Below are positions 3,268 to 11,673 of a stretch of 14,931 nt of DNA, one piece after another (the first letter of the stretch is position 1; each line of letters starts with the position of its first letter). Below the pieces are notes generated by a model. The model made no database searches, was not told the DNA's origin, and was given only the letters and a program-made list of their open reading frames with translations. Location of the stretch: positions 1-14,931 of the forward strand of contig URNY01000059.1 of the NCBI GenBank assembly GCA_900549375.1, in the 5' to 3' direction. The DNA is from an uncultured Bacteroidales bacterium. Its GTDB lineage: Bacteria; Bacteroidota; Bacteroidia; Bacteroidales; Muribaculaceae. The position numbers and the translations under genes are program-made.

Positions 3268-6200
3268 ATGGGAAAATATACCGCTACATCAAAAATCAAT
3301 CTCGAGGTCAACGGCAAACAGGCCTCGAAGATTTTCAACCAGCTCAAGAAGGAAGCCGAAGACCTGCGCAAAAAGATAGATGCCGCCGCAAAGGCCGGCG
3401 ACAAGGCTACGGCCAAGAAGCTCCAGAAGGAACTCAATGATGTCAACCGCCTCATGAAGCAGATGAAGTCGGAATCTGCAACGGTCGCCGATGTCCTAAA
3501 ACGTCTCGATAAGGCTACTCCGCGGGAGCTCCAGAAAACGCTCTCTACTCTCAAACGCCAGCTCCAGGATCTCGAACGCGGTTCCAAGGCATGGGAACGC
3601 CAGATTGAACTGATTAAATCAGTCAAGGCCGAAATCGACAAAGTCAATGATTCTCTCAAGGAGTCGGATTCTCGCTGGAGCAAGATGAATAAATGGCTCA
3701 ATGATTGCCAGACCTTTCTCGCCGGCGCCGCAGCTGCCGTCACCGGTTTGGTGATGGCCGGACGCAAGGCCGTAGAGGCTTATGCCGAAATGGATCAGGA
3801 GATGGCAAATGTCCGGAAATTCACCGGAATGTCGGCCGAAGAAGTCGAAGCTCTCAATGTCGAGTTCCAAAAGATCGATACACGCACGCCGCGTGAGGAA
3901 CTTAACAAGCTCGCTCAGGAGGCCGGGCGCCTCGGGAAGTCTTCGCAGGAGGATGTTCTCGGTTTCGTCCGCGCCGCCGATAAGATCAACGTCGCTCTCG
4001 ATGATCTCGGTGAGGGGGCCACGCTGACGCTCTCAAAACTCACCGGCATCTTCGGCGATGAGGAACGCCTCGGCACAGAGCAATCCCTGCTTGCCGTCGG
4101 TTCCGTGATAAATGAACTTTCTCAGAATTGCTCGGCATCGGCCCCTTATATCGCTGAATTCGCTTCTCGGCTCGGGGGCGTCGGCTCGCAGGCCGGTCTT
4201 ACCGTCCAGCAGATCATGGGATATGCCGCCGTTCTGGACTCAAACAATCAGAAGCTCGAAGCTTCTTCAACGGCTCTTTCGCAGGTGATGGTGCGCATAT
4301 ATCAGGAGCCGCAGAAATACGCAAGAGTCGCCGGTATTGATGCGGCCAAGTTCACGAAGTTAGTGAAAACAGACATGAACGAGGCGCTGATCCTGTTCCT
4401 CTCTACGCTGAACAAGGCCGGAGGGATGAACACTCTATCGCCGATGTTTGCAGATATGGGAGAGAACGGTTCACGCGCAATTGCCGCACTCTCTACTCTC
4501 GCCGGAAATATCGATAAGGTTGTGTCTCAGCAAAAAGTGGCAAATGAGGCCTTCCGCGAGGCAACTTCTATCGATACAGAGTTCAATGTGCAGAACAATA
4601 CCGTGCAGGCCTCGCTCGATAAAGCTAAGAACCGGTTCAATGAACTCGCGGTCTCACTGGGTGAGAAGCTCCAGCCGGTGATGAAGTATGCGATTTCTAC
4701 GACATCGATGCTTGTTCGCGTTCTCGATCAGGTTATCTCGTTCGTCACCAAAAACGGAACGGCTCTCGCTTCTCTGACGCTTGCAATTGTGGCGTATTCT
4801 ACAGCTGCTCATTTCGCTACGATCAAAACAAAATTGATGACTGCAGCTCGCGTTGTCGACACCGCAATCTTGAATGCGGAACGTGCGGCTCTCCTGCTCT
4901 TCTCTGCGGCCACTTATGCACTATCGGGCAATCTCGCAAAGGCGAGAGTGGCCATGCGTGCGTTCTCGGCCGCAGTCGCTTCAAATCCGATCGGTTTGGC
5001 CGTGACTGCCATTGCCGCGCTCATCCCTCTGATCATTAAACTTTGTCAACACACAGAAACATATACGGATCGCGCCAATAAGCTTATCGAGAAGTCGCGC
5101 CAAGTGTCGGAGGCCACAATGCGCGAGCAGGCTGAAATCGATAAACTTTTCGGCGCTCTCAAAGGTGCCGAGAAAGGCTCTGAACAATATCTGAGCGTAA
5201 AGAACCGCCTGATCTCTCAATATGGGAAGTATCTCTCAGGGCTTATCGATGAGAAGGGGGAGATCATCAACCTCGCTCAGGCTTATGATACGCTCTCGAG
5301 AGCGGTGCAACGTTCCGCCCAGCTGCGCGGCCTCACTGATGCGAAAGAGGAACTCGGCAAACAGTATTATTCGGAACAGACGGAGGCGTTGAACCTCCTG
5401 CGAGGTTCCCTGAAGGGTTATGGAGCTTCCGACATGGAGGCCGAGCAGATTATAACCAAGGTATCGATGGCGATGTCTTCCGGCAAGGGCATCGATGCGA
5501 AGACGCTGCAGCGCATTCAGTCGCTCTCGGAGGGTCTCCCGGTTGCCGATACGAAGACCGGCGAGAAATTTACGAATAGCGTTCAGAAATGGTATGCCAA
5601 AAACAATTTGCCGTTCTCAAAGAATGCAACAACGCCGATCTCGATATTCAGATCTATGCAGTCGAATCTGAAGGATTACCGAACGGGCCTCAAAAATATC
5701 GAAAATATGGAGCTCGGCGTTAATCCTTCCAAGAACTACGACAGCAACACTCTGCTCAAAGTTCTTGAGGGACTCGACAAGATTGTCGAGTCGGGAGAGT
5801 CCGGAGCCGTTTCTGTCCCTAACCTATATGCGCCGGAGTCGAAGAAAACGATGCCGCTGGTTCTCAATGAAGAGGGAAAAAAGCAATGGACGAAGGATCA
5901 GCAGAAACCATTGGTGTATCGTCCGGACGCTTCTCCGCAGCCGTCGTCGGCACTCGGCTCCTCGGGCACGGATCAATTCGGCCTCGCCAATGCTCCGACT
6001 GTCTCTTTTCAGATTCAGCCAGTCGCACAGCCTGCGAAGAAGCCTCGCGACGTTTATTCCGGCAAGGGTTATTCGACTATCGCGGCATCGCCGATAGAAG
6101 CAAAAGCTATCGCCGATCAGATCCGTGAGGAGCTGCGCCTGCGCGGTGTCGCTTTCGATGGAAATGATGCAGGCTCTACAGATCTTGAGCCACAGAGTGT

Positions 6201-8103
6201 GGATCCTGCGGGCAACTATGTCTCCGAGAAGGAACAAAAGAAGCAGGAGCGCGAGGCTCGCGCTGCCCAGATCAAGGCCCGCAAGGAGTTTAAGGAGCGT
6301 TTGAAGGAGATCAAATCCGAACGCGAAAAGGATATGGCCGAGATTCTCGCCGAAAGGTCAGTCGGAAATCTCGACTATCGCAAGTTCCAGAATGAAAAGT
6401 TCGACATCATGACCCGGTATTATAAAGATTCTATCGATCTTTATGATAAAAACGGTCTCGAAGATGATGCCGAAAGGCAGGAACTTGATAAAAAACGGCT
6501 GGAACTCGAGGACTCTTTCCGTCGTGAGAAAGTGGTCCTCGACCTCGATGCCGTCAAGCGCACGGCTGCGCTCGAGGAAAGGATGCTTCAGGCTGCGTTC
6601 AACTCAAAACGTAACCGGACGCTCGCCGATGAACTGAAGCTTCAGGAGGACCTGATGGATATCCGCTATAATGCGCTTTTGGATGAGCAGAAGCTTTATT
6701 CCAAAGGCTCAAAGGAATATGAGGATGTAGAGCGCCGCATGCAGGATCTTCTTTGGCAAGACCGACAGGATAAGCAGCGGTTGATTCTTGCCAAAGAAAA
6801 GGAATTCCGCGATAAATTCGACAAGTTGTCAGTAAAAGAAAAATATGACCTCGAGCTCGCTGCTCTCGAGGAGCTTCATAAACGGAAGAAAATTCTGGAT
6901 TCGGAATACGAGGAATGGCGCAAGCGCCTTCTCGCCGATCGCGATAAGGATGTGCGTAAAGAAGGAGATAATTTGCCTGGTTCTCCTGAAAAGAATAATT
7001 TCTCTGCTGCGACAGAAGCAAGAATTAAATACAAAGCAGGCAAACTTGAACTCGATAAGGCTAAGGCAGATGGTGTAATCGATGAGGACGAATATAATAT
7101 TCGTCTGCGTAGATTAGGAACAGAATTGCGAAATTCTCTTATCTCGCCTTTGAAAGATGCTGATTCGGAATGGGTTAAATTGCTCTCGAATATGATTGGC
7201 GCATGGGCAGATTTCTCAGATGCGTTGCGTGATTCGGATGCGGATCCATTTACAAAGCTCTCTGAAGCAGTCAAGGCTACAGCGGCAATCGTCGGCGCCG
7301 TAACTTCTCAGATCACCGAATTCTCAAAAATCGAGTATGAGAAGCAGTCGAAGCAGGTAGAAAAAAGATATGATCGAGAGATTGAACTTGCCGAGGGCAA
7401 TACATATCTCACTAAAAAACTCGAGAAGCAGAAACAGAAGGAACTCGATGCTCTGAAGGCTGAAGAAGCTAAGAAGAATTTCGCGATGCAGGTGATCGCG
7501 ACTATCGCCCAGACGGCTGCGAATGCCGTTCAAGCTTACGGAGCCGGTCTTTCTGTAGGTGGCCCGGCCGGTCTCGTACTCGCTCCTATCGCCGCGGCGC
7601 TTGCGGTTGCTCAAGGTGCCGTCCAGATTGCTTTGCTTAAGAAGCAACAGCAGGCTGCCGAATCGGTCGGCTATTCGGAGGGAGGTTTCACACGCCCGGG
7701 AAGAAAGGATGATCCTGCAGGCGTAGTTCATGCAGGCGAATGGGTTGCATCGCAGAAGCTCGTCAATTCGCCGCAAACTCGCCCGCTTATCGACATGCTC
7801 GAGTATGCGCAGCGTAACAATACCATCGGCTCCATTTCGATGCGGGACGTTTCCCGGTCGGTGGCTGCGCCGATGATGGCCGCTTACGCCGCACCGCAGA
7901 TCCAGCCGGTGATTGTCGCTCCTGCAGAACAGGATCGACAGCAGCCGGACCCGCAACTCTCGCAAGTGATGGGGCGTCTCGCCGATCGTCTCGACGCTCC
8001 TTTCGTCACTGTCAATTCAGTCACCGGTGATTTCGGCAGCCTACAGGCCGAAAACAGATATAAACGTATGATCGCAAATAAGTCAAGACGTTCCCGCTCA
8101 TGA
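3268..8103 (+). CDS. Phage tail tape-measure protein
   Basis: At 1611 residues this is the largest gene in the window. Tape-measure proteins set the length of the tail tube and are threaded through it during infection. Residues 10-135 are Lys/Glu-rich coiled coil. Residues 145-180 begin with an Ala-rich hydrophobic patch, and about 170-380 match the TP901-type core (AYAEMDQEMANVRKFTGMSAEEVEAL). Hydrophobic segments lie at about 478-515 and 568-592. Residues 980-1290 are long charged coiled coil, with 1404-1460 another hydrophobic stretch. The C-terminal motif YSEGGFTRPG followed by PAGVVHAGEWV (about 1469-1493) is characteristic of tape-measure proteins of Bacteroidetes prophages. At about 0.15 nm per residue, a rough rule, the tail would be near 240 nm. 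The stop overlaps the next gene (ATGA, 8100-8103). Part of the coding sequence (about 6960-7260) is richer in A/T codons than its surroundings. Confidence 0.92.
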   Translation: MGKYTATSKINLEVNGKQASKIFNQLKKEAEDLRKKIDAAAKAGDKATAKKLQKELNDVNRLMKQMKSESATVADVLKRLDKATPRELQKTLSTLKRQLQDLERGSKAWERQIELIKSVKAEIDKVNDSLKESDSRWSKMNKWLNDCQTFLAGAAAAVTGLVMAGRKAVEAYAEMDQEMANVRKFTGMSAEEVEALNVEFQKIDTRTPREELNKLAQEAGRLGKSSQEDVLGFVRAADKINVALDDLGEGATLTLSKLTGIFGDEERLGTEQSLLAVGSVINELSQNCSASAPYIAEFASRLGGVGSQAGLTVQQIMGYAAVLDSNNQKLEASSTALSQVMVRIYQEPQKYARVAGIDAAKFTKLVKTDMNEALILFLSTLNKAGGMNTLSPMFADMGENGSRAIAALSTLAGNIDKVVSQQKVANEAFREATSIDTEFNVQNNTVQASLDKAKNRFNELAVSLGEKLQPVMKYAISTTSMLVRVLDQVISFVTKNGTALASLTLAIVAYSTAAHFATIKTKLMTAARVVDTAILNAERAALLLFSAATYALSGNLAKARVAMRAFSAAVASNPIGLAVTAIAALIPLIIKLCQHTETYTDRANKLIEKSRQVSEATMREQAEIDKLFGALKGAEKGSEQYLSVKNRLISQYGKYLSGLIDEKGEIINLAQAYDTLSRAVQRSAQLRGLTDAKEELGKQYYSEQTEALNLLRGSLKGYGASDMEAEQIITKVSMAMSSGKGIDAKTLQRIQSLSEGLPVADTKTGEKFTNSVQKWYAKNNLPFSKNATTPISIFRSMQSNLKDYRTGLKNIENMELGVNPSKNYDSNTLLKVLEGLDKIVESGESGAVSVPNLYAPESKKTMPLVLNEEGKKQWTKDQQKPLVYRPDASPQPSSALGSSGTDQFGLANAPTVSFQIQPVAQPAKKPRDVYSGKGYSTIAASPIEAKAIADQIREELRLRGVAFDGNDAGSTDLEPQSVDPAGNYVSEKEQKKQEREARAAQIKARKEFKERLKEIKSEREKDMAEILAERSVGNLDYRKFQNEKFDIMTRYYKDSIDLYDKNGLEDDAERQELDKKRLELEDSFRREKVVLDLDAVKRTAALEERMLQAAFNSKRNRTLADELKLQEDLMDIRYNALLDEQKLYSKGSKEYEDVERRMQDLLWQDRQDKQRLILAKEKEFRDKFDKLSVKEKYDLELAALEELHKRKKILDSEYEEWRKRLLADRDKDVRKEGDNLPGSPEKNNFSAATEARIKYKAGKLELDKAKADGVIDEDEYNIRLRRLGTELRNSLISPLKDADSEWVKLLSNMIGAWADFSDALRDSDADPFTKLSEAVKATAAIVGAVTSQITEFSKIEYEKQSKQVEKRYDREIELAEGNTYLTKKLEKQKQKELDALKAEEAKKNFAMQVIATIAQTAANAVQAYGAGLSVGGPAGLVLAPIAAALAVAQGAVQIALLKKQQQAAESVGYSEGGFTRPGRKDDPAGVVHAGEWVASQKLVNSPQTRPLIDMLEYAQRNNTIGSISMRDVSRSVAAPMMAAYAAPQIQPVIVAPAEQDRQQPDPQLSQVMGRLADRLDAPFVTVNSVTGDFGSLQAENRYKRMIANKSRRSRS

Positions 8104-8651
8104 TTAGGATTATTGTCAACGGACGCGACCTCGAACTGCCGTCGGATATCGCGTTCACTCTCACGCTGGAAAACAGGCTGTTTTCCAACTCCGACGGCTA
8201 TTCGTTCGATATCGAGATCCCTCTGAGGGATTCTCGCGTGAATTCGGAAATATTCGGCGTTATATGGCGAAAGGATGCCGAAATTGAGAAATTGAAGTTC
8301 TCGGCAATCCTTATCGCTCAGAATGTTGTGATGCGCGGCATTGTGGCCATAGTTTCGGTTTCGGATAAAACGCTGTCGATTCAGTTTTTGGAAGGCCGGT
8401 CGGCTCAGAATTTTGAACGCGATCTCGAGGAAAAGTATATCAACGAGCTCGAGTTGGAGCGCTTCAATGTGCCGTCTTCGGTTCCACAACATCCGCAGGA
8501 TGTGTGGAAATCTTTTGATGAAGGGGCTGAAGCTGTCGCCATCCCTTGGGTAAACAATAATTCTGAATCTGGAATCGTGCAGAATTGTGTGGGATATCCA
8601 GAACAAAGGGGGCCTCTCTTATTTCCCTTATCTGCCGGTTCTGATCCATAA
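8100..8651 (+). CDS. Tail or baseplate protein, N-terminal part (frameshifted)
   Basis: This frame gives 183 residues and starts in the ATGA overlap with the tape-measure gene. It begins MIRIIVNGRDLELPSD and continues with FTLTLENRLFSNSDGYSFDIEIPL, a beta-rich start I associate with a conserved Bacteroidetes prophage protein encoded right after the tape measure. Such proteins occupy the place of distal-tail or hub proteins, but the exact role is not proven. The last 14 or so residues (RGPLLFPLSAGSDP) look unlike the rest. Reading the +1 frame from about 8608 instead continues smoothly as GLSYFPYLPVLIHK. The likely cause is one extra G in the G5 tract (8608-8612). Together with the next entry it makes one protein of about 635 residues. 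A programmed +1 shift or a sequencing error is also possible. Confidence 0.7.
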   Translation: MIRIIVNGRDLELPSDIAFTLTLENRLFSNSDGYSFDIEIPLRDSRVNSEIFGVIWRKDAEIEKLKFSAILIAQNVVMRGIVAIVSVSDKTLSIQFLEGRSAQNFERDLEEKYINELELERFNVPSSVPQHPQDVWKSFDEGAEAVAIPWVNNNSESGIVQNCVGYPEQRGPLLFPLSAGSDP

Positions 8652-10008
8652 GATTTGCAAGGCTGTCGAATATCGGTGCGATATCGTCCCTATCGAGAGG
8701 TCGCGTTTCCGGCATCTCATTATCTGCAATGCATTGCCTGCGGTTTTCAATCATAAGAATTATGCTGACGCCCTGCCTCATTGGACCGTCAATGAGTTTT
8801 TCGAAAAATTGGAACCGATTCTCGACGGCGAATTCGACATAGACAATTCATCAAAAATCATCTCTTTTAGATTCACTCGTGATATACTCGAGGAGATTGA
8901 TCCGGTCTGCCTCGATGATGTTGTCGATGATTTTACCGCCGAGTTCGACACGATGAACGACGACAAGTCTAATCTCGATCTGATGCACAACATCGGCTAC
9001 AAGGACAACGGCTCGCGGTTCTGGCCGATTCTTTCCTGCGACTGGTTCATCAGAAACCGTCGCAAGAATCCGGACGCGGGCGAGCCTTGGGTGATGCCGG
9101 GTTCTTCTTTTGTCGTCGGCGATGACGGCCACCGCCGGCCGGCAGATGATGCGCAATGGATCCAAAAATGGATAGTCGAGTTCGATACCATGGATGAATT
9201 TATATCTAAATTCAAGGAATATGAGTATTTCGGTTTTCACCGCAATCCTATTGTTCAGCAGAATGTCTATTACGTCCGGGAAGTCGACTGCCATTTCATA
9301 TTCCATTCTACGGATTATCTTGAGCTCTCTCTTAAAAAAGGATTCGTCCACCATTTCGAAATCATGCCTGTAAATGTTTTCGGCATGTATACAGTAGATC
9401 CGGAGGAAGAGGATTTCGATGAATTGAGCACTGTCCCGGTGCCTATCGATGATGCGGAGTTCAAATGCGCATTTCTGACTTTCACGAATCCGGACGATTC
9501 CGAGATGACCGGAGATGAAGTCTACAATTACTCCGGCACCGGCGAGGATCCATGGAGCGGAAGCGAAAACAGCGGTCAGGATACTGTCGACTTCCAGAAG
9601 AGCCTCCAGCCGCTCGTCTACCAGAATATCATGAAAGGCGATCAGTCAAAGAAGCAGGAATATTTTGACAGGCTTTTCCTCGGTTTTTGGGCCGGAGACC
9701 ATCCGTATCTTGAGCAGATAGGACCGCGACCCATAACCTCGAATGTCGTGATCTACGATTATTTCAAGTACAAAATATTCAAGCAATATTCTTTGCGCCT
9801 TAATCATGACTTCTCCCGCGGTTCGGAGCAGTATTTGTCTATCGATGATAAGAAACTTTTCAAGTTCTCTTTCATCTCAGACTCGCTTCCTTCGCCGAGA
9901 GCGACTTACTATATAAAAGGGAAGCGTTATATCTGCTCGAAGCTCACCATTGAGTTCAACGCCAGCGGAATGTCTCGCATGATTAAAGGAGAGTTCTATA
10001 GGTTCTGA
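8587..10008 (+). CDS. Tail or baseplate protein, C-terminal part (frameshifted)
   Basis: This frame is open from 8554, has a GTG at 8587 and runs 473 residues from there. It is in the +1 frame relative to the preceding entry. The sequence carries on the same protein: GLSYFPYLPVLIHKICKAVEY, then an acidic middle portion (ILDGEFDIDN, VDDFTAEFDTMNDD) and a C-terminal KGKRYICSKLTIEFNASGMS typical of the end of this Bacteroidetes prophage protein. I see no ribosome-binding site at 8587, so independent translation is doubtful. The natural product is probably the fusion of 8100-8607 with this frame. The 3' end overlaps the 3' end of the convergent integrase by 13 nt (9996-10008). The role is presumed structural, in the tail tip or baseplate. 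Confidence 0.7.
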   Translation: MWDIQNKGGLSYFPYLPVLIHKICKAVEYRCDIVPIERSRFRHLIICNALPAVFNHKNYADALPHWTVNEFFEKLEPILDGEFDIDNSSKIISFRFTRDILEEIDPVCLDDVVDDFTAEFDTMNDDKSNLDLMHNIGYKDNGSRFWPILSCDWFIRNRRKNPDAGEPWVMPGSSFVVGDDGHRRPADDAQWIQKWIVEFDTMDEFISKFKEYEYFGFHRNPIVQQNVYYVREVDCHFIFHSTDYLELSLKKGFVHHFEIMPVNVFGMYTVDPEEEDFDELSTVPVPIDDAEFKCAFLTFTNPDDSEMTGDEVYNYSGTGEDPWSGSENSGQDTVDFQKSLQPLVYQNIMKGDQSKKQEYFDRLFLGFWAGDHPYLEQIGPRPITSNVVIYDYFKYKIFKQYSLRLNHDFSRGSEQYLSIDDKKLFKFSFISDSLPSPRATYYIKGKRYICSKLTIEFNASGMSRMIKGEFYRF

Positions 10009-11180
10009 CCGGGATCATCTTCGAATGCTCCTTTAAAATTCTTCGTCTCGGCATGGATGTCTTTCTCTATGCCGAGATATTTGTTTGTTGTCGATATGTC
10101 GGTATGCCGCGCCTGATCGCGGGCAATCACGATGCCGGCCGCGTTCGCCAGATCCCGGATGCCGGTATCTTTAAGACTGAAAAACTGGTATTCCTCGCCC
10201 CATCCTAATTTCTTGCGCATCGTCACCCAGCGTTTGTTAAATCTGTCCGGATCCCATTTCTCAGGAGCAGGACGAAAATTCTTCCCGAACAGATACCAGT
10301 TCCCGGGACTCTTGAATATGTCGAGTTTTACCATCATCCGGATGATTGTAGCATTAAGGCCGACATACCCATCTCGCTTATTTTTGCTGAATTCCTTGGA
10401 AACGAACACTCGCTGCTTCTTCAGCTCGAAGTCGCATAACCGCAGATTGCTTAACTCAGTGGGTCGGATGAATGTGTAGTATTCCATCATGACGGCGAGA
10501 AGGAAATGGGGATCTTCTTCCGAAAGATATTTCTTCAGTTTTCGCATCATTGATGCAGTAAGCGGTTTCCTGACTTTTACATCTTCCGGTATCTTCGGAA
10601 TTCCTTCAGCCGGGTTCGACTCGATATATTTCCGCTGTACCATGAAATCACCGAGAGCTGAACACCAGCCCCGATAGTTGTTGCGCGTACGCGGTCCGGT
10701 GTCCCGATCGAGAAGAACCCAGTCCAGAAAGTCCGTTATGAATCCGCGGTCGTACTCGTGCGCGCTGTGTATCGGATTTATCCTTGTGCGGTTATACTCG
10801 AGCAGAACCTTTACTCTCGAGCTGTAGCTCTGAAGAGTCTTCTTTCGACCGGTCTTGCGTACATATTCGATGTATTTGTCTGCAACTTCCTCGATAGAAG
10901 TATAACCTCTCGAAAGGACATTCTCTGACCATGGATTCCATCCGCCGCGGAGCTTTACTATTAGCTCCTCGATCAGCTCTCTGGCATAAAGATTTCTCTG
11001 AAGCTTCGATTTATATTTATCTAAATGTATCTTCTTCCGGCGCATCTTTCCACGAGATGCATCCCATGTTGTGAAATCTACATAGACTTTCTTGCCGTCG
11101 GGATGGTAGACGGGTAATGAGTACCCTAATACATGGGTAGAATAATCGCGTTTCGGAGGGCACAAATTTTTTTTAGACAT
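9996..11180 (-). CDS. Tyrosine recombinase (prophage integrase)
   Basis: The 394-residue protein has an N-terminal arm-binding-like region (1-80), a SAM-like core-binding domain (about 95-190) and a C-terminal catalytic domain (about 205-375). Visible catalytic residues are Arg239 (FIRPTELS), a Lys in the beta-hairpin (about 262-268, SKEFSKNKRDG), His359 in ARHTDIS and the nucleophile Tyr368 in NKYLG. The usual HxxR box is replaced by SLKDTG (Lys337 and Gly340), a variant common among Bacteroidetes recombinases. The enzyme would integrate and excise the element at an att site. The gene is convergent with the tail module, and its start lies about 130 nt from the 3' end of tRNA-Ser, the usual place for an integrase beside its target. 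I see no clear promoter of the Bacteroidetes form before it. Confidence 0.9.
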   Translation of the reverse strand: MSKKNLCPPKRDYSTHVLGYSLPVYHPDGKKVYVDFTTWDASRGKMRRKKIHLDKYKSKLQRNLYARELIEELIVKLRGGWNPWSENVLSRGYTSIEEVADKYIEYVRKTGRKKTLQSYSSRVKVLLEYNRTRINPIHSAHEYDRGFITDFLDWVLLDRDTGPRTRNNYRGWCSALGDFMVQRKYIESNPAEGIPKIPEDVKVRKPLTASMMRKLKKYLSEEDPHFLLAVMMEYYTFIRPTELSNLRLCDFELKKQRVFVSKEFSKNKRDGYVGLNATIIRMMVKLDIFKSPGNWYLFGKNFRPAPEKWDPDRFNKRWVTMRKKLGWGEEYQFFSLKDTGIRDLANAAGIVIARDQARHTDISTTNKYLGIEKDIHAETKNFKGAFEDDPGQNL

Positions 11181-11233
11181 AACAGAAATTTGTGTAAATC
11201 CCTATCGTGCCTGGTTCGAGACGTAACGTATCT

Positions 11234-11250
11234 GTCTACTGTACGTCTAC
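11234..11250. repeat. Paired GTCTAC repeats, possible integrase arm sites
   Basis: GTCTAC occurs at 11234-11239 and 11245-11250, 11 bp apart, which is one helical turn. It lies between the integrase start and tRNA-Ser. Direct repeats with such phasing near an att site are typical of arm-type sites bound by the integrase or by an excision factor. They are short, so chance is possible. Confidence 0.35.
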
Positions 11251-11261
11251 ACTATTCTTAA

Positions 11262-11306
11262 CAAAACAGCCAAGTGTCTGTAACGTTGACACTTGGCCTG
11301 TGTTTT
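11262..11306 (-). terminator. Intrinsic terminator of tRNA-Ser
   Basis: GCCAAGTGTC (11269-11278) pairs perfectly with GACACTTGGC (11288-11297) around a 9-nt loop, flanked by an A-rich and a T-rich run. On the minus strand it follows the tRNA by 10 nt and is followed by TGTTTTGTT, so it should terminate the tRNA transcript. If the element is integrated at the tRNA 3' end, this terminator belongs to the element. Confidence 0.75.
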
Positions 11307-11307
11307 G

Positions 11308-11393
11308 CGGAGAGACAGGGATTCGAACCCTGGGTACCTAAAAGGCACAACGGTTTTCGAGACCGCCCCGATCGACCACTCCGGCATCTCTCC
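11308..11393 (-). tRNA. tRNA-Ser (anticodon CGA)
   Basis: The minus strand gives an 86-nt tRNA. The acceptor stem GGAGAGA pairs with TCTCTCC, the discriminator base is G, and CCA is not encoded. The anticodon loop CTCGAAA gives anticodon CGA, reading UCG. The long variable arm expected of tRNA-Ser is present, and the T arm reads GGGTTCGAATCCC. It is probably the integration target of the neighbouring integrase, with the attachment core at the tRNA 3' end. Confidence 0.95.
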
Positions 11394-11414
11394 TCGGTCG
11401 TTTTTGATAGCGTG

Positions 11415-11447
11415 CAAAATTACAACTTTTTTCTGATATAATACAAA
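11415..11447 (-). promoter_or_regulatory. Promoter of tRNA-Ser
   Basis: On the minus strand, TTTG (11447-11444) and TAATTTTG (11422-11415) are separated by 21 bp, a full match to the Bacteroidetes promoter. The start would be about 15 nt before the mature tRNA 5' end. Confidence 0.75.
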
Positions 11448-11484
11448 TTTTACGCAATCTTTTTTATTCGTCATTCGAAAAACG

Positions 11485-11514
11485 ATTGAAAATCGACTCG
11501 TTTTATTAATTTTG
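11485..11514 (+). promoter_or_regulatory. Promoter of the uridine-phosphorylase-like gene
   Basis: TAATTTTG (11507-11514) matches the -7 consensus exactly. ATTG at 11485-11488 is a partial -33 element with 18-bp spacing. Transcription would start around 11519 and leave a leader of about 155 nt. Confidence 0.65.
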
Positions 11515-11518
11515 CAAT

Positions 11519-11673
11519 GGCATTTTTTAACGATGCCCGTACTTATATTGTTATACTGTCAGGGAACTATGGTTTCGACATTGACAGAAAGCGGACGCAT
11601 CTTGAATGCGTCCCTACATCCTGAGACACCATGTCAGATAAAAATAATTAGATAACCTTTAAATTGATATATT
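11519..11673 (+). promoter_or_regulatory. Long structured leader of the nucleoside phosphorylase gene
   Basis: The leader holds several perfect helices: GGCAT/ATGCC (11519-11523 with 11533-11537), CTGTCA/TGACAG (11556-11561 with 11582-11587) and GGACGCAT/ATGCGTCC (11593-11600 with 11606-11613). Longer-range pairings ATGGT/ACCAT (11569-11573 with 11628-11632) and TCAGG/CCTGA (11559-11563 with 11620-11624) are also possible. TGACA (11582-11586) could instead pair with TGTCA at 11632-11636, which overlaps the start of a six-codon open frame MSDKNN (11631-11651). The pattern suggests a cis-acting regulatory RNA. I cannot match it to a known riboswitch class. Confidence 0.5.

Noticed and set aside
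3165..3440. 91-codon open frame overlapping the start of the tape-measure gene
   Set aside because: It includes the 3188-3221 hairpin and then becomes an Arg/Gln/Gly-rich shadow of the tape-measure coding frame.
5824..8606. Long minus-strand open frames (5824-6237, 7324-7965, 7884-8606)
   Set aside because: They are antisense to well-supported tail genes, have Arg/Ser/Leu-rich shadow composition and no recognised domain.
11247..11474. Minus-strand 75-codon frame over tRNA-Ser
   Set aside because: It spans the tRNA, its promoter and terminator; the tRNA explains the sequence.
11561..11590. tmRNA-like 5' end (GGTTTCGAC within the phosphorylase leader)
   Set aside because: No tRNA-like 3' domain, tag frame or matching acceptor stem follows before the gene; a short resemblance only.
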